A stretch of 64,000 nt of DNA from Mycolicibacterium chlorophenolicum (GTDB taxonomy: Bacteria > Actinomycetota > Actinomycetes > Mycobacteriales > Mycobacteriaceae). A model generated the notes under the pieces. The model searched no databases, had not been told where the DNA came from, and worked only from the letters and a program-made list of their open reading frames with translations. Made by a program: the position numbers and the translations under genes. The stretch covers positions 603,643 to 667,642 of the forward strand of contig NZ_JYNL01000069.1 in the NCBI RefSeq assembly GCF_001044235.1, written 5' to 3'. Below are positions 53,112 through 61,458 of this stretch, piece by piece (the first letter of the stretch is position 1; each line of letters starts with the position of its first letter).

Positions 53112-54140
53112 CTACGCGACCGAGGCCAGGTGCTCGCGCTGGGGCTCGCTGCGGTACCGGCTGGGGCGGCCGCCGATCCGGCACATCCGCCACACCAGCT
53201 TGGCCACCGGGTTCATCAGACCGGTGTCGTGGGCCAGCATCCGTACGTCGCCGAACATGTCGCGCAACATCTGGCGGGATTCCGGTGACCTGAAGAAGAT
53301 CTCCTTGCGCACCGAGCGCGGGATGTCGAATTCCTTCCAGAACGCCCGCGGCGGAACGATGATCGCCGAGCACAGCACCCGCATCACGACGGGAACGTAG
53401 AGCGAGAGCCAGAAACGCTTGCGGCGCGGCAGATTCGGAACGCGCTTACGCAGGTACTCGTGCGCGAACGAGATGTGCCTCGCCTCCTCCGCGACGTGGA
53501 TCGCCATCACGCGCTCCATGATCGGGTGCAGCGCCTTGCCCTCGCGCAGCACGTTCTTCTGCGTGTGGTCGATGGGCTCCTCGCCGGCGAGGATGCCGAA
53601 CCAGAACGGGATCGGCAGCGGACCGGCGACCAACGGGATGGCGGGCTGGACCCACTTCAGCAACTTCGGCATGCCCGGCACATCGGCGCCGATGCGGTTC
53701 ACCATCTCCTGGAACATCAGGGTGTGGTTGCACTCCTCGACCGCCTCGTGCAGGCAGTAGCGGTACTCCGGGGATCCGTTGGGCGTCCAGAACGCGTACT
53801 CCATCAGGCCGCGGATCAGGATCGACTCGAAGTGCAGACCGACCTTCGCGACATTGGCCTGCCGCCACATCCCGATCTGGATCTGCCGTTCCTTCGACTG
53901 CGACCGGTACCACTCGTGCTTACCGATCGGATCGGTCGCCGGCAGGATCCAGCGCTCGTCGTTCGGGGTCACCGCGAACTCGGGCGAATCCCAGTCGATG
54001 TCGGTGTAGGGATTGAAATTGCGCCGCACCGACCCCTCGGACAGGGTCTGCAGCGTGTTGACGTACTCCGCGTCGTCGAAGACGTCCATGTTCCTGCGCC
54101 AGCGCCGGACGATCTTGGTGCGCGCTTCCTTGACAGCCAT
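53112..54140 (-). CDS. AurF-like diiron oxygenase, Rv0885 type
   Basis: This 342-residue protein has the ferritin-like carboxylate-and-histidine ligands of p-aminobenzoate N-oxygenase (AurF) relatives in LHEAVEECNHTLMFQEM and HVAEEARHISFAHEYL. A diiron centre is expected. It probably hydroxylates or oxidises an amine or related compound; the substrate is unknown. ATG 54140 has GGAGG about 9 nt upstream. fprB follows after 4 nt, which would supply electrons. It is divergent from serC across 205 bp with a CRP-like site. Synteny gives Rv0885. Confidence 0.9.
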   Translation of the reverse strand: MAVKEARTKIVRRWRRNMDVFDDAEYVNTLQTLSEGSVRRNFNPYTDIDWDSPEFAVTPNDERWILPATDPIGKHEWYRSQSKERQIQIGMWRQANVAKVGLHFESILIRGLMEYAFWTPNGSPEYRYCLHEAVEECNHTLMFQEMVNRIGADVPGMPKLLKWVQPAIPLVAGPLPIPFWFGILAGEEPIDHTQKNVLREGKALHPIMERVMAIHVAEEARHISFAHEYLRKRVPNLPRRKRFWLSLYVPVVMRVLCSAIIVPPRAFWKEFDIPRSVRKEIFFRSPESRQMLRDMFGDVRMLAHDTGLMNPVAKLVWRMCRIGGRPSRYRSEPQREHLASVA

Positions 54141-54262
54141 TGTGAGCCTCCATGCCTCGAGTGAGGTTTACATTCATATGCTCGCTGTCCAGTGACAGTA
54201 CCCGCGGTCCCAGGAATTAACCAGGGTCAATTCCGCGGTGTGCGACAACCACGTTACCCGCG

Positions 54263-54283
54263 TCACATGTGAGCCAGATCACC
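54263..54283. promoter_or_regulatory. CRP-like site between Rv0885-type gene and serC
   Basis: TGTGA (54268-54272), six bases, TCACC (54279-54283) matches the CRP consensus TGTGA-N6-TCACA at 9 of 10 specified positions. A second perfect 10-bp palindrome, TCACATGTGA (54263-54272), overlaps its left half. Crp (Rv3676) is known to act on the serC-Rv0885 intergenic region in M. tuberculosis, to my knowledge. The site is centred about 70 nt before the serC start codon. Confidence 0.7.
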
Positions 54284-54333
54284 GTCGAGCGGCGCTCCGG
54301 TGACCGGATTCGGTCCATCCCGCGGCCCGGTTC

Positions 54334-54339
54334 TAGGCT
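54334..54339 (+). promoter_or_regulatory. serC -10 box, leaderless start
   Basis: TAGGCT lies 6 nt before the serC ATG. With no ribosome site in between, transcription probably starts at the ATG. That would place the CRP-like site at about -70, a class I activation position. Confidence 0.55.
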
Positions 54340-54345
54340 TGCGGC

Positions 54346-55461
54346 ATGGCCCAGGACCTGACGATCCCTGACAACCTCAAGCCGCGCGACGGCCGCTTCG
54401 GGTGCGGCCCGTCGAAGGTCCGGCCCGAGCAACTGACGGCACTCGCCGAGGCCGGCCACCTCTTCGGCACCTCGCACCGACAGGCCCCGGTGAAGAACCT
54501 CGTCGGCCGGGTCCGCGACGGCTTGCGCGAACTGTTCTCCCTGCCCGAGGGGTACGAGGTGATCCTCGGCAACGGCGGGTCGACCGCGTTCTGGGACGCC
54601 GCCGCGTTCGGCCTCGTCGACAAGCGTTCGCTGCACCTGACCTACGGCGAATTCAGCGCGAAGTTCGCCTCGGCGGTCGCCAAGAACCCGTTCGTCGGCG
54701 ATCCCGTGGTGATCAAAGCCGACGCCGGCAGCGCACCGGCGCCGGTGTCCGATCCGTCGGTCGACGTCATCGCCTGGGCGCACAACGAGACCTCGACGGG
54801 CGTCGCCGTTCCCGTGCAGCGGCCCGCCGACTCCGGCGGCGCGCTGGTCGTCATCGACGCGACGTCCGCGGCCGGCGGCCTGCCGGTCGACATCACCGCC
54901 GCCGACACCTATTACTTCGCACCGCAGAAGAACTTCGCCGGCGACGGCGGGCTGTGGATCGCGCTGATGTCCCCCGCCGCGCTCGCCCGGGTCGACGCCA
55001 TCGCTGCGGCGGGCCGGTGGGTGCCCGACTTCCTGTCCCTGCCGATCGCGATCGAGAACAGCGTCAAGAACCAGACCTACAACACGCCCGCGATCGGCAC
55101 GCTGGTGCTGCTGGCCGAGCAGATCGACTGGCTGCTGGGCAACGGCGGGCTGGACTGGGCCACCAAGCGGACCGCGGACTCGTCGGAGCGGCTCTACTCG
55201 TGGGCCGACGCCTCGGACTTCGCCACCCCGTTCGTCAGCGATCCGGCGCTCCGGTCCGCGGTGGTCGGCACCGTCGACTTCACCGACCAGGTCGACGCCG
55301 CGGCCGTCGCCAAGACGCTGCGCGCGAACGGCATCGTCGACACCGAGCCCTACCGCAAGCTCGGGCGCAACCAGCTGCGTGTCGGGATGTTCCCCGCCGT
55401 CGACCCCGACGACGTCAGCGCGCTGACGGCCTGCGTCGACTGGGTCGTGCAGCGCTTGTAG
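54346..55461 (+). CDS. serC: Phosphoserine aminotransferase SerC
   Basis: This 371-residue PLP enzyme converts 3-phosphohydroxypyruvate to phosphoserine. It shows the family N-terminus DGRFGCGPSKVRPEQLTAL, LGNGGSTAFWDAAAFGL and the lysine that binds PLP in YYFAPQKNFAGDGGLW. It belongs to the actinobacterial (SerC-II) type. The start is set by the leaderless promoter. It is divergent from the diiron oxygenase and followed after 87 bp by sepH. Synteny gives Rv0884c. Confidence 0.95.
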   Translation: MAQDLTIPDNLKPRDGRFGCGPSKVRPEQLTALAEAGHLFGTSHRQAPVKNLVGRVRDGLRELFSLPEGYEVILGNGGSTAFWDAAAFGLVDKRSLHLTYGEFSAKFASAVAKNPFVGDPVVIKADAGSAPAPVSDPSVDVIAWAHNETSTGVAVPVQRPADSGGALVVIDATSAAGGLPVDITAADTYYFAPQKNFAGDGGLWIALMSPAALARVDAIAAAGRWVPDFLSLPIAIENSVKNQTYNTPAIGTLVLLAEQIDWLLGNGGLDWATKRTADSSERLYSWADASDFATPFVSDPALRSAVVGTVDFTDQVDAAAVAKTLRANGIVDTEPYRKLGRNQLRVGMFPAVDPDDVSALTACVDWVVQRL

Positions 55462-55548
55462 CGACTGCCGCGTGTCACCGCGGTAACGGGCAGATAACGC
55501 AGTAGGGTGACCGCGTATCGGGCTCAGCGCAGCCCGGAGGAGGTCGCC

Positions 55549-56349
55549 ATGCGGGAACTGAAGGTCGTCGGACTCGACGTCGACGGCAAGCGGATCATCT
55601 GCGAATCCGACGACTCCGCGGAGAAGTTCGTCCTGCGCTCAGACGAGCGACTCAAGGCCGCGGTGCGCGGCGACCGGGTCGCCTCGAACCAGACCACGAT
55701 CGATGTCGAGGTGCCGAACATGCTGCGCCCCAAAGATATTCAAGCCAAGATCCGCGCAGGAGCCTCGGTCGAGCAGGTAGCCGCCGCCGCGGGCGCGGAC
55801 ATCGCGCGGGTCGAACGCTTCGCCCATCCGGTGTTGCTGGAGCGCTCCCGCGCCGCCGAGCTGGCCACCGCGGCGCATCCCGTGCTGGCCGACGGACCGT
55901 CGGTGCTCACGCTGCTGGAGACGGTGACCGCCGTGCTCATCGCGCGCGGACTCGATCCGGAGTCGACGAACTGGGACGCCTGGCGCAACGAGGACGGCCG
56001 CTGGACCGTGCAGATGGCGTGGAAGGCGGGACTGTCCGACAACGTCGCGCACTTCCGGTATGCGCCGGGCGCGCACGGCGGCACCGTGACGGCGTTCGAC
56101 GATGCGGCCTGCCAGCTGATCGACCCGAATTACGCGCGGCCCTTGCGGCCCCTCGCGCCGGTGGCGCAGCTGGCTCTCGAAGAGCCGGAACCCGCTCCGG
56201 CGCCCGAACCCGAAGCCGAAGCCGAAGCGGTGGAGGTCGATCAGCCTGTGCCTGCGGCCAAGCCGGCCCGTCCGCGCAAGCAGCGGCCGACGGTGCCGGC
56301 CTGGGAGGACGTGCTGCTAGGCGTGCGCTCCAGCGGCGGCCAGCGCTAA
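55549..56349 (+). CDS. sepH: SepH cell-division regulator (DUF3071 HTH)
   Basis: This 266-residue protein has the N-terminal DUF3071 domain (MRELKVVGLDVDGKRI, VLRSDERLKAAV) with a predicted HTH at about residues 62-95 (MLRPKDIQAKIRAGASVEQV) and a disordered acidic-to-basic tail. SepH binds and stimulates FtsZ assembly in actinobacteria. GGAGGAGG lies before the ATG. Its 3' end overlaps the convergent DUF2537 gene by 33 bp. Synteny gives Rv0883c. Confidence 0.93.
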   Translation: MRELKVVGLDVDGKRIICESDDSAEKFVLRSDERLKAAVRGDRVASNQTTIDVEVPNMLRPKDIQAKIRAGASVEQVAAAAGADIARVERFAHPVLLERSRAAELATAAHPVLADGPSVLTLLETVTAVLIARGLDPESTNWDAWRNEDGRWTVQMAWKAGLSDNVAHFRYAPGAHGGTVTAFDDAACQLIDPNYARPLRPLAPVAQLALEEPEPAPAPEPEAEAEAVEVDQPVPAAKPARPRKQRPTVPAWEDVLLGVRSSGGQR

Positions 56350-56601
56350 CAGTCCGACCCACGCGCCGGCCACGCCGACGCCGGCACCGAGCACGAACCA
56401 CCGCCACACCGGAACCCGGCGCCACCCCCACACCGTGGGCGCCAGCCCACCGACGGCGACGAGATTGAGCCCGATCGCCAGCAGCGGGTGCACCCGCGCC
56501 AACCCGATGCTCAGCACGACGATGGCGGCGCCGAGCACGGCGGCGACGAACGCCGCGACCGTCAGGCCGGTGCCCCACGGCGTCGGCTCGCCCGTACTCA
56601 C
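56317..56601 (-). CDS. DUF2537 small membrane protein, Rv0882 type
   Basis: This 94-residue protein has about three helices (TGLTVAAFVAAVLGAAIVVL, LLAIGLNLVAVGGLAPTVW and WFVLGAGVGVAGAWVGLLAL), a DUF2537 member of unknown function. The GTG overlaps the stop of the rRNA methyltransferase gene as GTGA. Its end overlaps sepH by 33 bp on the other strand. Synteny gives Rv0882. Confidence 0.82.
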   Translation of the reverse strand: MSTGEPTPWGTGLTVAAFVAAVLGAAIVVLSIGLARVHPLLAIGLNLVAVGGLAPTVWGWRRVPVWRWFVLGAGVGVAGAWVGLLALAAAGAHA

Positions 56602-57437
56602 GGCGCGAGCCTATCCCGCTCGTAGAACGCCAAAGCCGCAGCCGTGGCGACGTTGAGCGAATCCGTGCCGCGCGACATCGGGATGCGGGCCCGGACATCG
56701 CACGCCCGCATCGTGTGCTCGGCCAGACCGGGACCCTCGGCGCCCACCAGGATCGCGACCCGGCGCCCTGCCGACTCACCGATCGCTTGGGCGAGTGTGT
56801 GCGCGCCGGGGTCGGGCGTCATCGCGACCAGCTGAAAGCCGTTGTTCCGCAGCAGGTTCAACTCCTGCGGCCACTGCGTGGCCCGGGCGAAGGGCACCAG
56901 CAGCGCATGCCCCATCGAGACCCGCACGGCCCGCCGGTAGAGCGGGTCGGCGCAGCCGCTGCCGAAGACCACCGCCCCGACCCCCAGCCCGGCGGCGTTG
57001 CGGAAGATGGAGCCGAGGTTCTCGTGATCGTTGACGCCCTCGAGCACCGCGATCGTCGCGGCGTTCTCGATCACCTGCGGCACCGTCAGCTCGGCGGCCC
57101 GCGACGCCGACGCGAGCACGCCGCGGTTGAGGTGGAAGCCGACCACGTCGGCCATCACCTCAGCGCTGACGCGGTAGTACGGCGCGCCGAGGCCCTCCAG
57201 ATCCGCGCGCAGTTCGCCGAGCCGCCGGTCGGTGCCCAGCAGCGCCCGCGGTCGGAACCGGGAGGCCAGCATGCGCTGCACCACCAGCACCCCCTCGGCG
57301 ATGACCAGTCCCTTGCCGGTGGGCAGGTCGGGCCTGCGGTCGACGCTGTTGAGATCGCGGAAATCGTCGAGGCGCGCATCGGCGGGATCGTCGATGTCGA
57401 CGACGTCGACCGGTCCGGTTTCCACGGCGCTCGACAC
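56598..57437 (-). CDS. SpoU/TrmH-family RNA 2'-O-methyltransferase, Rv0881 type
   Basis: This 279-residue protein has a substrate-binding N-domain and a SPOUT fold. Motif 1 is LEGVNDHENLGSIFRNAAGLG, motif 2 LVGAEGPGL and motif 3 IPMSRGTDSLNVATAAALA. It methylates the ribose 2'-OH of rRNA or tRNA with SAM. Some relatives give thiostrepton-type (tsnR) resistance. Its GTG is divergent from DUF2530 across 38 bp. The exact target is unknown. Synteny gives Rv0881. Confidence 0.9.
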   Translation of the reverse strand: MSSAVETGPVDVVDIDDPADARLDDFRDLNSVDRRPDLPTGKGLVIAEGVLVVQRMLASRFRPRALLGTDRRLGELRADLEGLGAPYYRVSAEVMADVVGFHLNRGVLASASRAAELTVPQVIENAATIAVLEGVNDHENLGSIFRNAAGLGVGAVVFGSGCADPLYRRAVRVSMGHALLVPFARATQWPQELNLLRNNGFQLVAMTPDPGAHTLAQAIGESAGRRVAILVGAEGPGLAEHTMRACDVRARIPMSRGTDSLNVATAAALAFYERDRLAP

Positions 57438-57475
57438 TACCGACGCCTGGTGGGCGATCGGCTACGTTGGGTCCG

Positions 57476-57721
57476 ATGACCGCACCGCCCGAACCGCCCC
57501 CGCTGCCGCGTGCGCTGCTCGCGCCGTGGCCGGTGATCGTGGTGATCACCTGCGGTTGGCTGATCGCCACGCTGCTGGCCTTCACCGTCGGCGCGCTGGA
57601 GTCGTGGCGGCCGGTGACGATCGCGGGACTGGGCGTCGGCGTCCTTGGCACGTCGATCTTTCTATGGCAACGTCACGCCGTGCGTCGCGGCTCCCGCGGC
57701 GCACAGAGTGGCTTGGACTGA
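57476..57721 (+). CDS. DUF2530 small membrane protein, Rv0879c type
   Basis: This 81-residue protein has two helices (PVIVVITCGWLIATLLAFTV and ITIAGLGVGVLGTSIFLW-like) and is a DUF2530 member of unknown function. ATG 57476 is supported by TACGTT (57463-57468) 7 nt upstream, a leaderless signature. The neighbouring gene order matches Rv0879c, next to the methyltransferase. Confidence 0.85.
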   Translation: MTAPPEPPPLPRALLAPWPVIVVITCGWLIATLLAFTVGALESWRPVTIAGLGVGVLGTSIFLWQRHAVRRGSRGAQSGLD

Positions 57722-57750
57722 CCCGACACCCACGAGAAGGGGACGACGTC

Positions 57751-58203
57751 ATGGCGGCGCCGATTTTGCAAGCGCAGATCGACATCAACGCACCGGTTTC
57801 CACGGTGTGGAAACTGGTCTCGGACCTGGACCGGATGCCGCAGTGGAGTCCGCAGTGCCGGTTCATGAAGGCTCTCGGCGGGCTGCGCCCGGGGGCGCGC
57901 ACCATCAACATGAACCGCCGCGGGCGGCTGTTCTGGCCGACGACCTGCCGCATCACCGAACTGGTGCCCGAGCAGAAGCTCGCCTTCCGGGTCAACGAGA
58001 ACAACACCGTGTGGAGTTATGAACTCGAGCCCACCGAGGCCGGCACCCGGCTGATCGAGACCCGCAACGCCGAGAACGGCACGAAGGCGATGTCGACGTT
58101 CCTGGTGGGCAAGTTCATGGGCGGCGTGCCGAGCTTCGAGCAGGAGCTCGTCGACGGCATGAACGCATCGCTGGCCCGGATCAAGGCCGCCGCCGAGAAC
58201 TAA
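57751..58203 (+). CDS. SRPBCC-family protein (polyketide cyclase/dehydratase-like)
   Basis: This 150-residue protein has the SRPBCC fold: ILQAQIDINAPVSTVWKLVS, MPQWSPQCRFMKALGG and a C-terminal helix (FEQELVDGMNASLARI). Such proteins bind a hydrophobic ligand; no catalysis is assigned. AAGGGGA lies before the ATG. It shares the four-base CTAA as opposing stops with the DUF3027 gene. Confidence 0.85.
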   Translation: MAAPILQAQIDINAPVSTVWKLVSDLDRMPQWSPQCRFMKALGGLRPGARTINMNRRGRLFWPTTCRITELVPEQKLAFRVNENNTVWSYELEPTEAGTRLIETRNAENGTKAMSTFLVGKFMGGVPSFEQELVDGMNASLARIKAAAEN

Positions 58204-59135
58204 GCCTGGTCGGTGCGTTCCACCAGGTCCAGCACGCCGTCGTCGAACGGGTCGTAGAGCGGCGAACCGGCCCCCTGCGGTGCCGGGGTGTCGGAGTGCG
58301 CGCCGCACCCGTATTCGGCGTCGACGACGTGTCCGTCGGCGGCGTATTCGTTGGCGCACACACCGAACATCACGCCCAGCGCTCCGCCGAGCGGCAGGTA
58401 GAAGCCGCAGTCGCGGCACATCCGGCGCGTCGCGCGCGCCATCGCCGAACCCGGCCCGTGGTCACCGTCGTGCCAGCGTTGCGCGGCGTCGTTGCGGCCC
58501 CACAGGCTCAGCACCCGGCGCCGGCCCAACCCGACCTCGACCGCCACCTCGTCGATCTGCGGATCGCCGGTGGCCATGAAGCCGGGCACCAGCCGCGGAT
58601 CGTCGGCCGGGGGCGCCAGCAGGTCGCCGGGACTCAGATCGCCGGCCCGGACGCGTTCCTCCCAGGGCACCCACTTGGGCGCCAGCAGCGCGGTCGGTCC
58701 GGGAACCAGCACCACCTCGCTGATCGTGGCGTGTGTCGCGCCCGGCGATGCCGCCACCACGACCGCCCACTGCCATCCGCGGTAGCCGGGCATCTGCGCG
58801 AGGAACCGGTGGGTGGCCGATGCGGGGCCTTCGAATCCGGCGCCCAGGTACTCGCCGACGGTCTCCTCGCCGCTGAACTCCGCGATCGCCGCGCGGGCGA
58901 CGTCGACCGCGCCGCGCAGGATCGCCTCCACCTCGGCGGACATCGGCTCGGGCTCGATCACCTCGGGCTCGGCCACCTCGGGCTCGGTCGGCGCAGCCTC
59001 GGAATCCGTCGCCTCGGGCTCGGACGTCGGCTCGGCCTCGGGCGCCGCCGCCTCGGCGTCAGGCGCCGTCGGCTCGGGCACGAGCCCGGCCTCGGGTTCG
59101 GCCTCGTGCGGAGGGGGTTCGGTCACGCTGTCCAT
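58200..59135 (-). CDS. DUF3027 protein with acidic N-terminus, Rv0877 type
   Basis: This 311-residue protein begins with about 65 residues of repeated Pro-Glu-Ala units (EPEATDSEAAPTEPEVAEPE) and then a DUF3027 domain. Conserved Cys and His in CRDCGFYLPLGG, GVCANEY and YGCGAHSD suggest a zinc site near the C-terminus. ATG 59135 is used. Function is unknown. It is convergent with the SRPBCC gene. Synteny gives Rv0877. Confidence 0.85.
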   Translation of the reverse strand: MDSVTEPPPHEAEPEAGLVPEPTAPDAEAAAPEAEPTSEPEATDSEAAPTEPEVAEPEVIEPEPMSAEVEAILRGAVDVARAAIAEFSGEETVGEYLGAGFEGPASATHRFLAQMPGYRGWQWAVVVAASPGATHATISEVVLVPGPTALLAPKWVPWEERVRAGDLSPGDLLAPPADDPRLVPGFMATGDPQIDEVAVEVGLGRRRVLSLWGRNDAAQRWHDGDHGPGSAMARATRRMCRDCGFYLPLGGALGVMFGVCANEYAADGHVVDAEYGCGAHSDTPAPQGAGSPLYDPFDDGVLDLVERTDQA

Positions 59136-59223
59136 CGGTGTTCATCTTGCCCGACAGGGACCGGAGCTAGCCACACCGGTTGCCTGCACGCCCGGTGTCG
59201 CCGCCATGGGGGAGAATCGACTC

Positions 59224-60900
59224 GTGACAGGAGCGCGGCGCGACCACCCGGACCCCGAGGGTCCGCCCGGCGGACGCTACTACCCTCCGCGCCCACCCGC
59301 CGGGGAGCATCCCGGGATGGCCAACTACCCGAGTGATCCGGTGGCCGCGCCCGGCCGGCGCCGGTCGTCGACGGCCAACGGGAGCGCCAACCGGTGGCTT
59401 CCCCCCCTCGACGATCACGCCCGTCGCCGCGACTATGACCGCTTCGACGCGGACAGGTCGGGGGCGACCGAAGGCGAGAAGGTGACCGTCACACGCGCAG
59501 CCGCGCAGCGCAGCCGTGAGATGGGGTCGAAGATGTACGGGCTGGTGCACCGGGCGGCCACCGCCGACGGCGCCGACAAGTCCGGTCTGACCGCGCTGAC
59601 GTGGCCGGTGGTCGCGAACTTCGCCGTCGACGCCGCGATGGCGGTCGCCCTGGCCAACACGTTGTTCTTCGCCGCCGCGACCGGGGAGAGCAAGAGCCGC
59701 GTCGCTCTCTACCTCCTGATCACCATCGCCCCGTTCGCGGTGATCGCCCCGCTGATCGGGCCCGCACTGGATCGCCTGCAGCACGGCAGACGGGTGGCGC
59801 TGGCCGCGTCGTTCGCCATGCGCACCGCGCTCGCGGTCATCCTCATCGCCAACTTCGACAGCGCGACCGGCAGCTTCCCGTCCTGGGTGCTCTATCCCTG
59901 CGCACTGGGGATGATGGTGCTGTCGAAATCGTTCTCGGTGCTGCGCAGCGCGGTGACGCCGCGGGTATTGCCCCCGACGATCGACCTCGTCCGGGTGAAC
60001 TCGCGGTTGACGATGTTCGGCCTGCTCGGCGGCACCATGATCGGTGGCGGCGTCGCGGCCGCGGCGGAGTGGGGTTTCCAGCTGTTCCGGATGCCCGGCG
60101 CGCTCTACGTGGTGGTGGCGGTCTCGATCGCGGGCGCCGTACTGGCGATGCGCATCCCGAAGTGGGTCGAGGTCACCGAGGGCGAGGTGCCGGCGACCCT
60201 GAGCTACCACGGTCAGACGGCCGGACTGCGTCGCGGGCCCGCGCCCAGCGCGAAGGCGCGACAACCCTTGGGCCGCAACATCATCACCGCGCTGTGGGGC
60301 AACTGCACCGTCAAGGTGATGGTCGGTTTCCTGTTCCTGTATCCGGCGTTCGTCGCCAAGGCGCACGACGCGAGCGGCTGGGAGCAGTTGCGCATCCTCG
60401 GGCTCATCGGTGCGGCGGCGGCCATCGGCAACTTCGCCGGGAACTTCACCGCGGCGCGGCTGAAGCTGGGCCATCCCGCCCAGTTGGTGGTGCGCTGCGC
60501 CGTCGCGGTGACGGCGATGTCGCTGGCCACCGCGCTCACGGGCAACCTGCTGGTGGCTGCGGCGACCACCCTGGTCACCTCGGGTGCGAGCGCGATCGCC
60601 AAGGCGTCGCTGGACGCCTCTCTGCAGGACGATCTGCCCGAGGAGTCGCGGGCGTCGGCGTTCGGGCGGTCGGAATCGCTGCTGCAACTCGCGTGGGTGG
60701 TGGGCGGTGCGACGGGTGTGCTGATCTACACCGAGTTGTATGCCGGCTTCACCACCATCACCGCGCTGCTCATCCTCGGTCTGGCCCAGACGGTGTTCAG
60801 CTACCGCGGCGAGTCGCTGGTGCCGGGGCTGGGCGGCAACCGCCCGGTGCTCGCCGCCGCCGAGGGTGTCCGCGCCGAACCGGCGGTGACCCGCGAGTGA
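59224..60900 (+). CDS. MFS transporter with long cytoplasmic N-terminus, Rv0876c type
   Basis: This 558-residue protein has a soluble Pro-rich N-terminal region of about 110 residues, then about 12 helices (TWPVVANFAVDAAMAVALAN, LYLLITIAPFAVIAPLIGPA and more). It is an MFS permease of unknown substrate. GTG 59224 is chosen because GGGGAGA lies 9 nt upstream; ATG 59206 would add 6 residues. The DUF2771 gene overlaps its stop as GTGA, so the pair is coupled. Synteny gives Rv0876c. Confidence 0.88.
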   Translation: MTGARRDHPDPEGPPGGRYYPPRPPAGEHPGMANYPSDPVAAPGRRRSSTANGSANRWLPPLDDHARRRDYDRFDADRSGATEGEKVTVTRAAAQRSREMGSKMYGLVHRAATADGADKSGLTALTWPVVANFAVDAAMAVALANTLFFAAATGESKSRVALYLLITIAPFAVIAPLIGPALDRLQHGRRVALAASFAMRTALAVILIANFDSATGSFPSWVLYPCALGMMVLSKSFSVLRSAVTPRVLPPTIDLVRVNSRLTMFGLLGGTMIGGGVAAAAEWGFQLFRMPGALYVVVAVSIAGAVLAMRIPKWVEVTEGEVPATLSYHGQTAGLRRGPAPSAKARQPLGRNIITALWGNCTVKVMVGFLFLYPAFVAKAHDASGWEQLRILGLIGAAAAIGNFAGNFTAARLKLGHPAQLVVRCAVAVTAMSLATALTGNLLVAAATTLVTSGASAIAKASLDASLQDDLPEESRASAFGRSESLLQLAWVVGGATGVLIYTELYAGFTTITALLILGLAQTVFSYRGESLVPGLGGNRPVLAAAEGVRAEPAVTRE

Positions 60901-61379
60901 AACGCATTGTCGCTGCGCTCGCGGCAGTCGCCCTGATCGCGTCGATCGGCACCGGTGTGCTGGTGTGGCGGCTCACCCGCGACCGCGCACCGGACCTGCC
61001 CGAGATCTCCGCCTACTCCTCCGGACACCTCGCCCGTGTGGGCCCGTACCGGTTCTGCCAGGTGCTCAACCCCACTGACTGCGTGGTGCCCGGGGACCAG
61101 GGTGAGGTGCCGGTGACGGGCCGCCACCCCGTGCAACTGTCACTGCCCCCCGCGATCGCGAAGGCGCCGTGGGTGCTGCTGCGCGCCTACGAGGACGGCG
61201 ATGTCGTCGAGGAGTTCCGCCCCGATTCCCGTCTCGCGGTGACCATTCCCACCGTCGACCCGCAGCGCGGGCGGCTCACCGGATTCGCGGTGCAGCTGCC
61301 CACCCTGGTGCGTGACCAGGAGGGCAACGAGTTTCCGGTGCCGCACGCCGAATGGTCGGTACGCACGGTCTGGCGCTGA
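60897..61379 (+). CDS. DUF2771 exported or anchored protein, Rv0875c type
   Basis: This 160-residue protein starts with a membrane anchor or signal (MKRIVAALAAVALIASIGTG) and then a beta-rich outer domain with DUF2771 features (GPYRFCQVLNPTDC, two cysteines likely disulfide-bonded). It is encoded directly after the MFS gene and may assist it. Its end is followed by a long palindrome. Function is unknown. Synteny gives Rv0875c. Confidence 0.85.
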   Translation: MKRIVAALAAVALIASIGTGVLVWRLTRDRAPDLPEISAYSSGHLARVGPYRFCQVLNPTDCVVPGDQGEVPVTGRHPVQLSLPPAIAKAPWVLLRAYEDGDVVEEFRPDSRLAVTIPTVDPQRGRLTGFAVQLPTLVRDQEGNEFPVPHAEWSVRTVWR

Positions 61380-61393
61380 TCAGCCGGCACCGC

Positions 61394-61450
61394 CGAACGT
61401 GCACTCACGGTAGCGGGCGACGCGTGCCAGCTACCGTGGAGGCACGTTCG
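61394..61450. terminator. Long palindrome between convergent genes (family 3)
   Basis: Arms 61394-61414 and 61430-61450 pair at 19 of 21 positions (core CGAACGTGCACTCACGGTAGC). The loop is 15 nt. It lies between the convergent DUF2771 and GST-like genes and should terminate both transcripts. The arm sequence differs from the other two palindrome families. Confidence 0.7.
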
Positions 61451-61458
61451 CGAGCTGG

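Noticed and set aside
56317..56349. The 33-bp overlap of sepH with the DUF2537 gene as an error in one end
   Set aside because: Both frames stay open to their stops and both proteins keep plausible family ends, so the antiparallel overlap is accepted.
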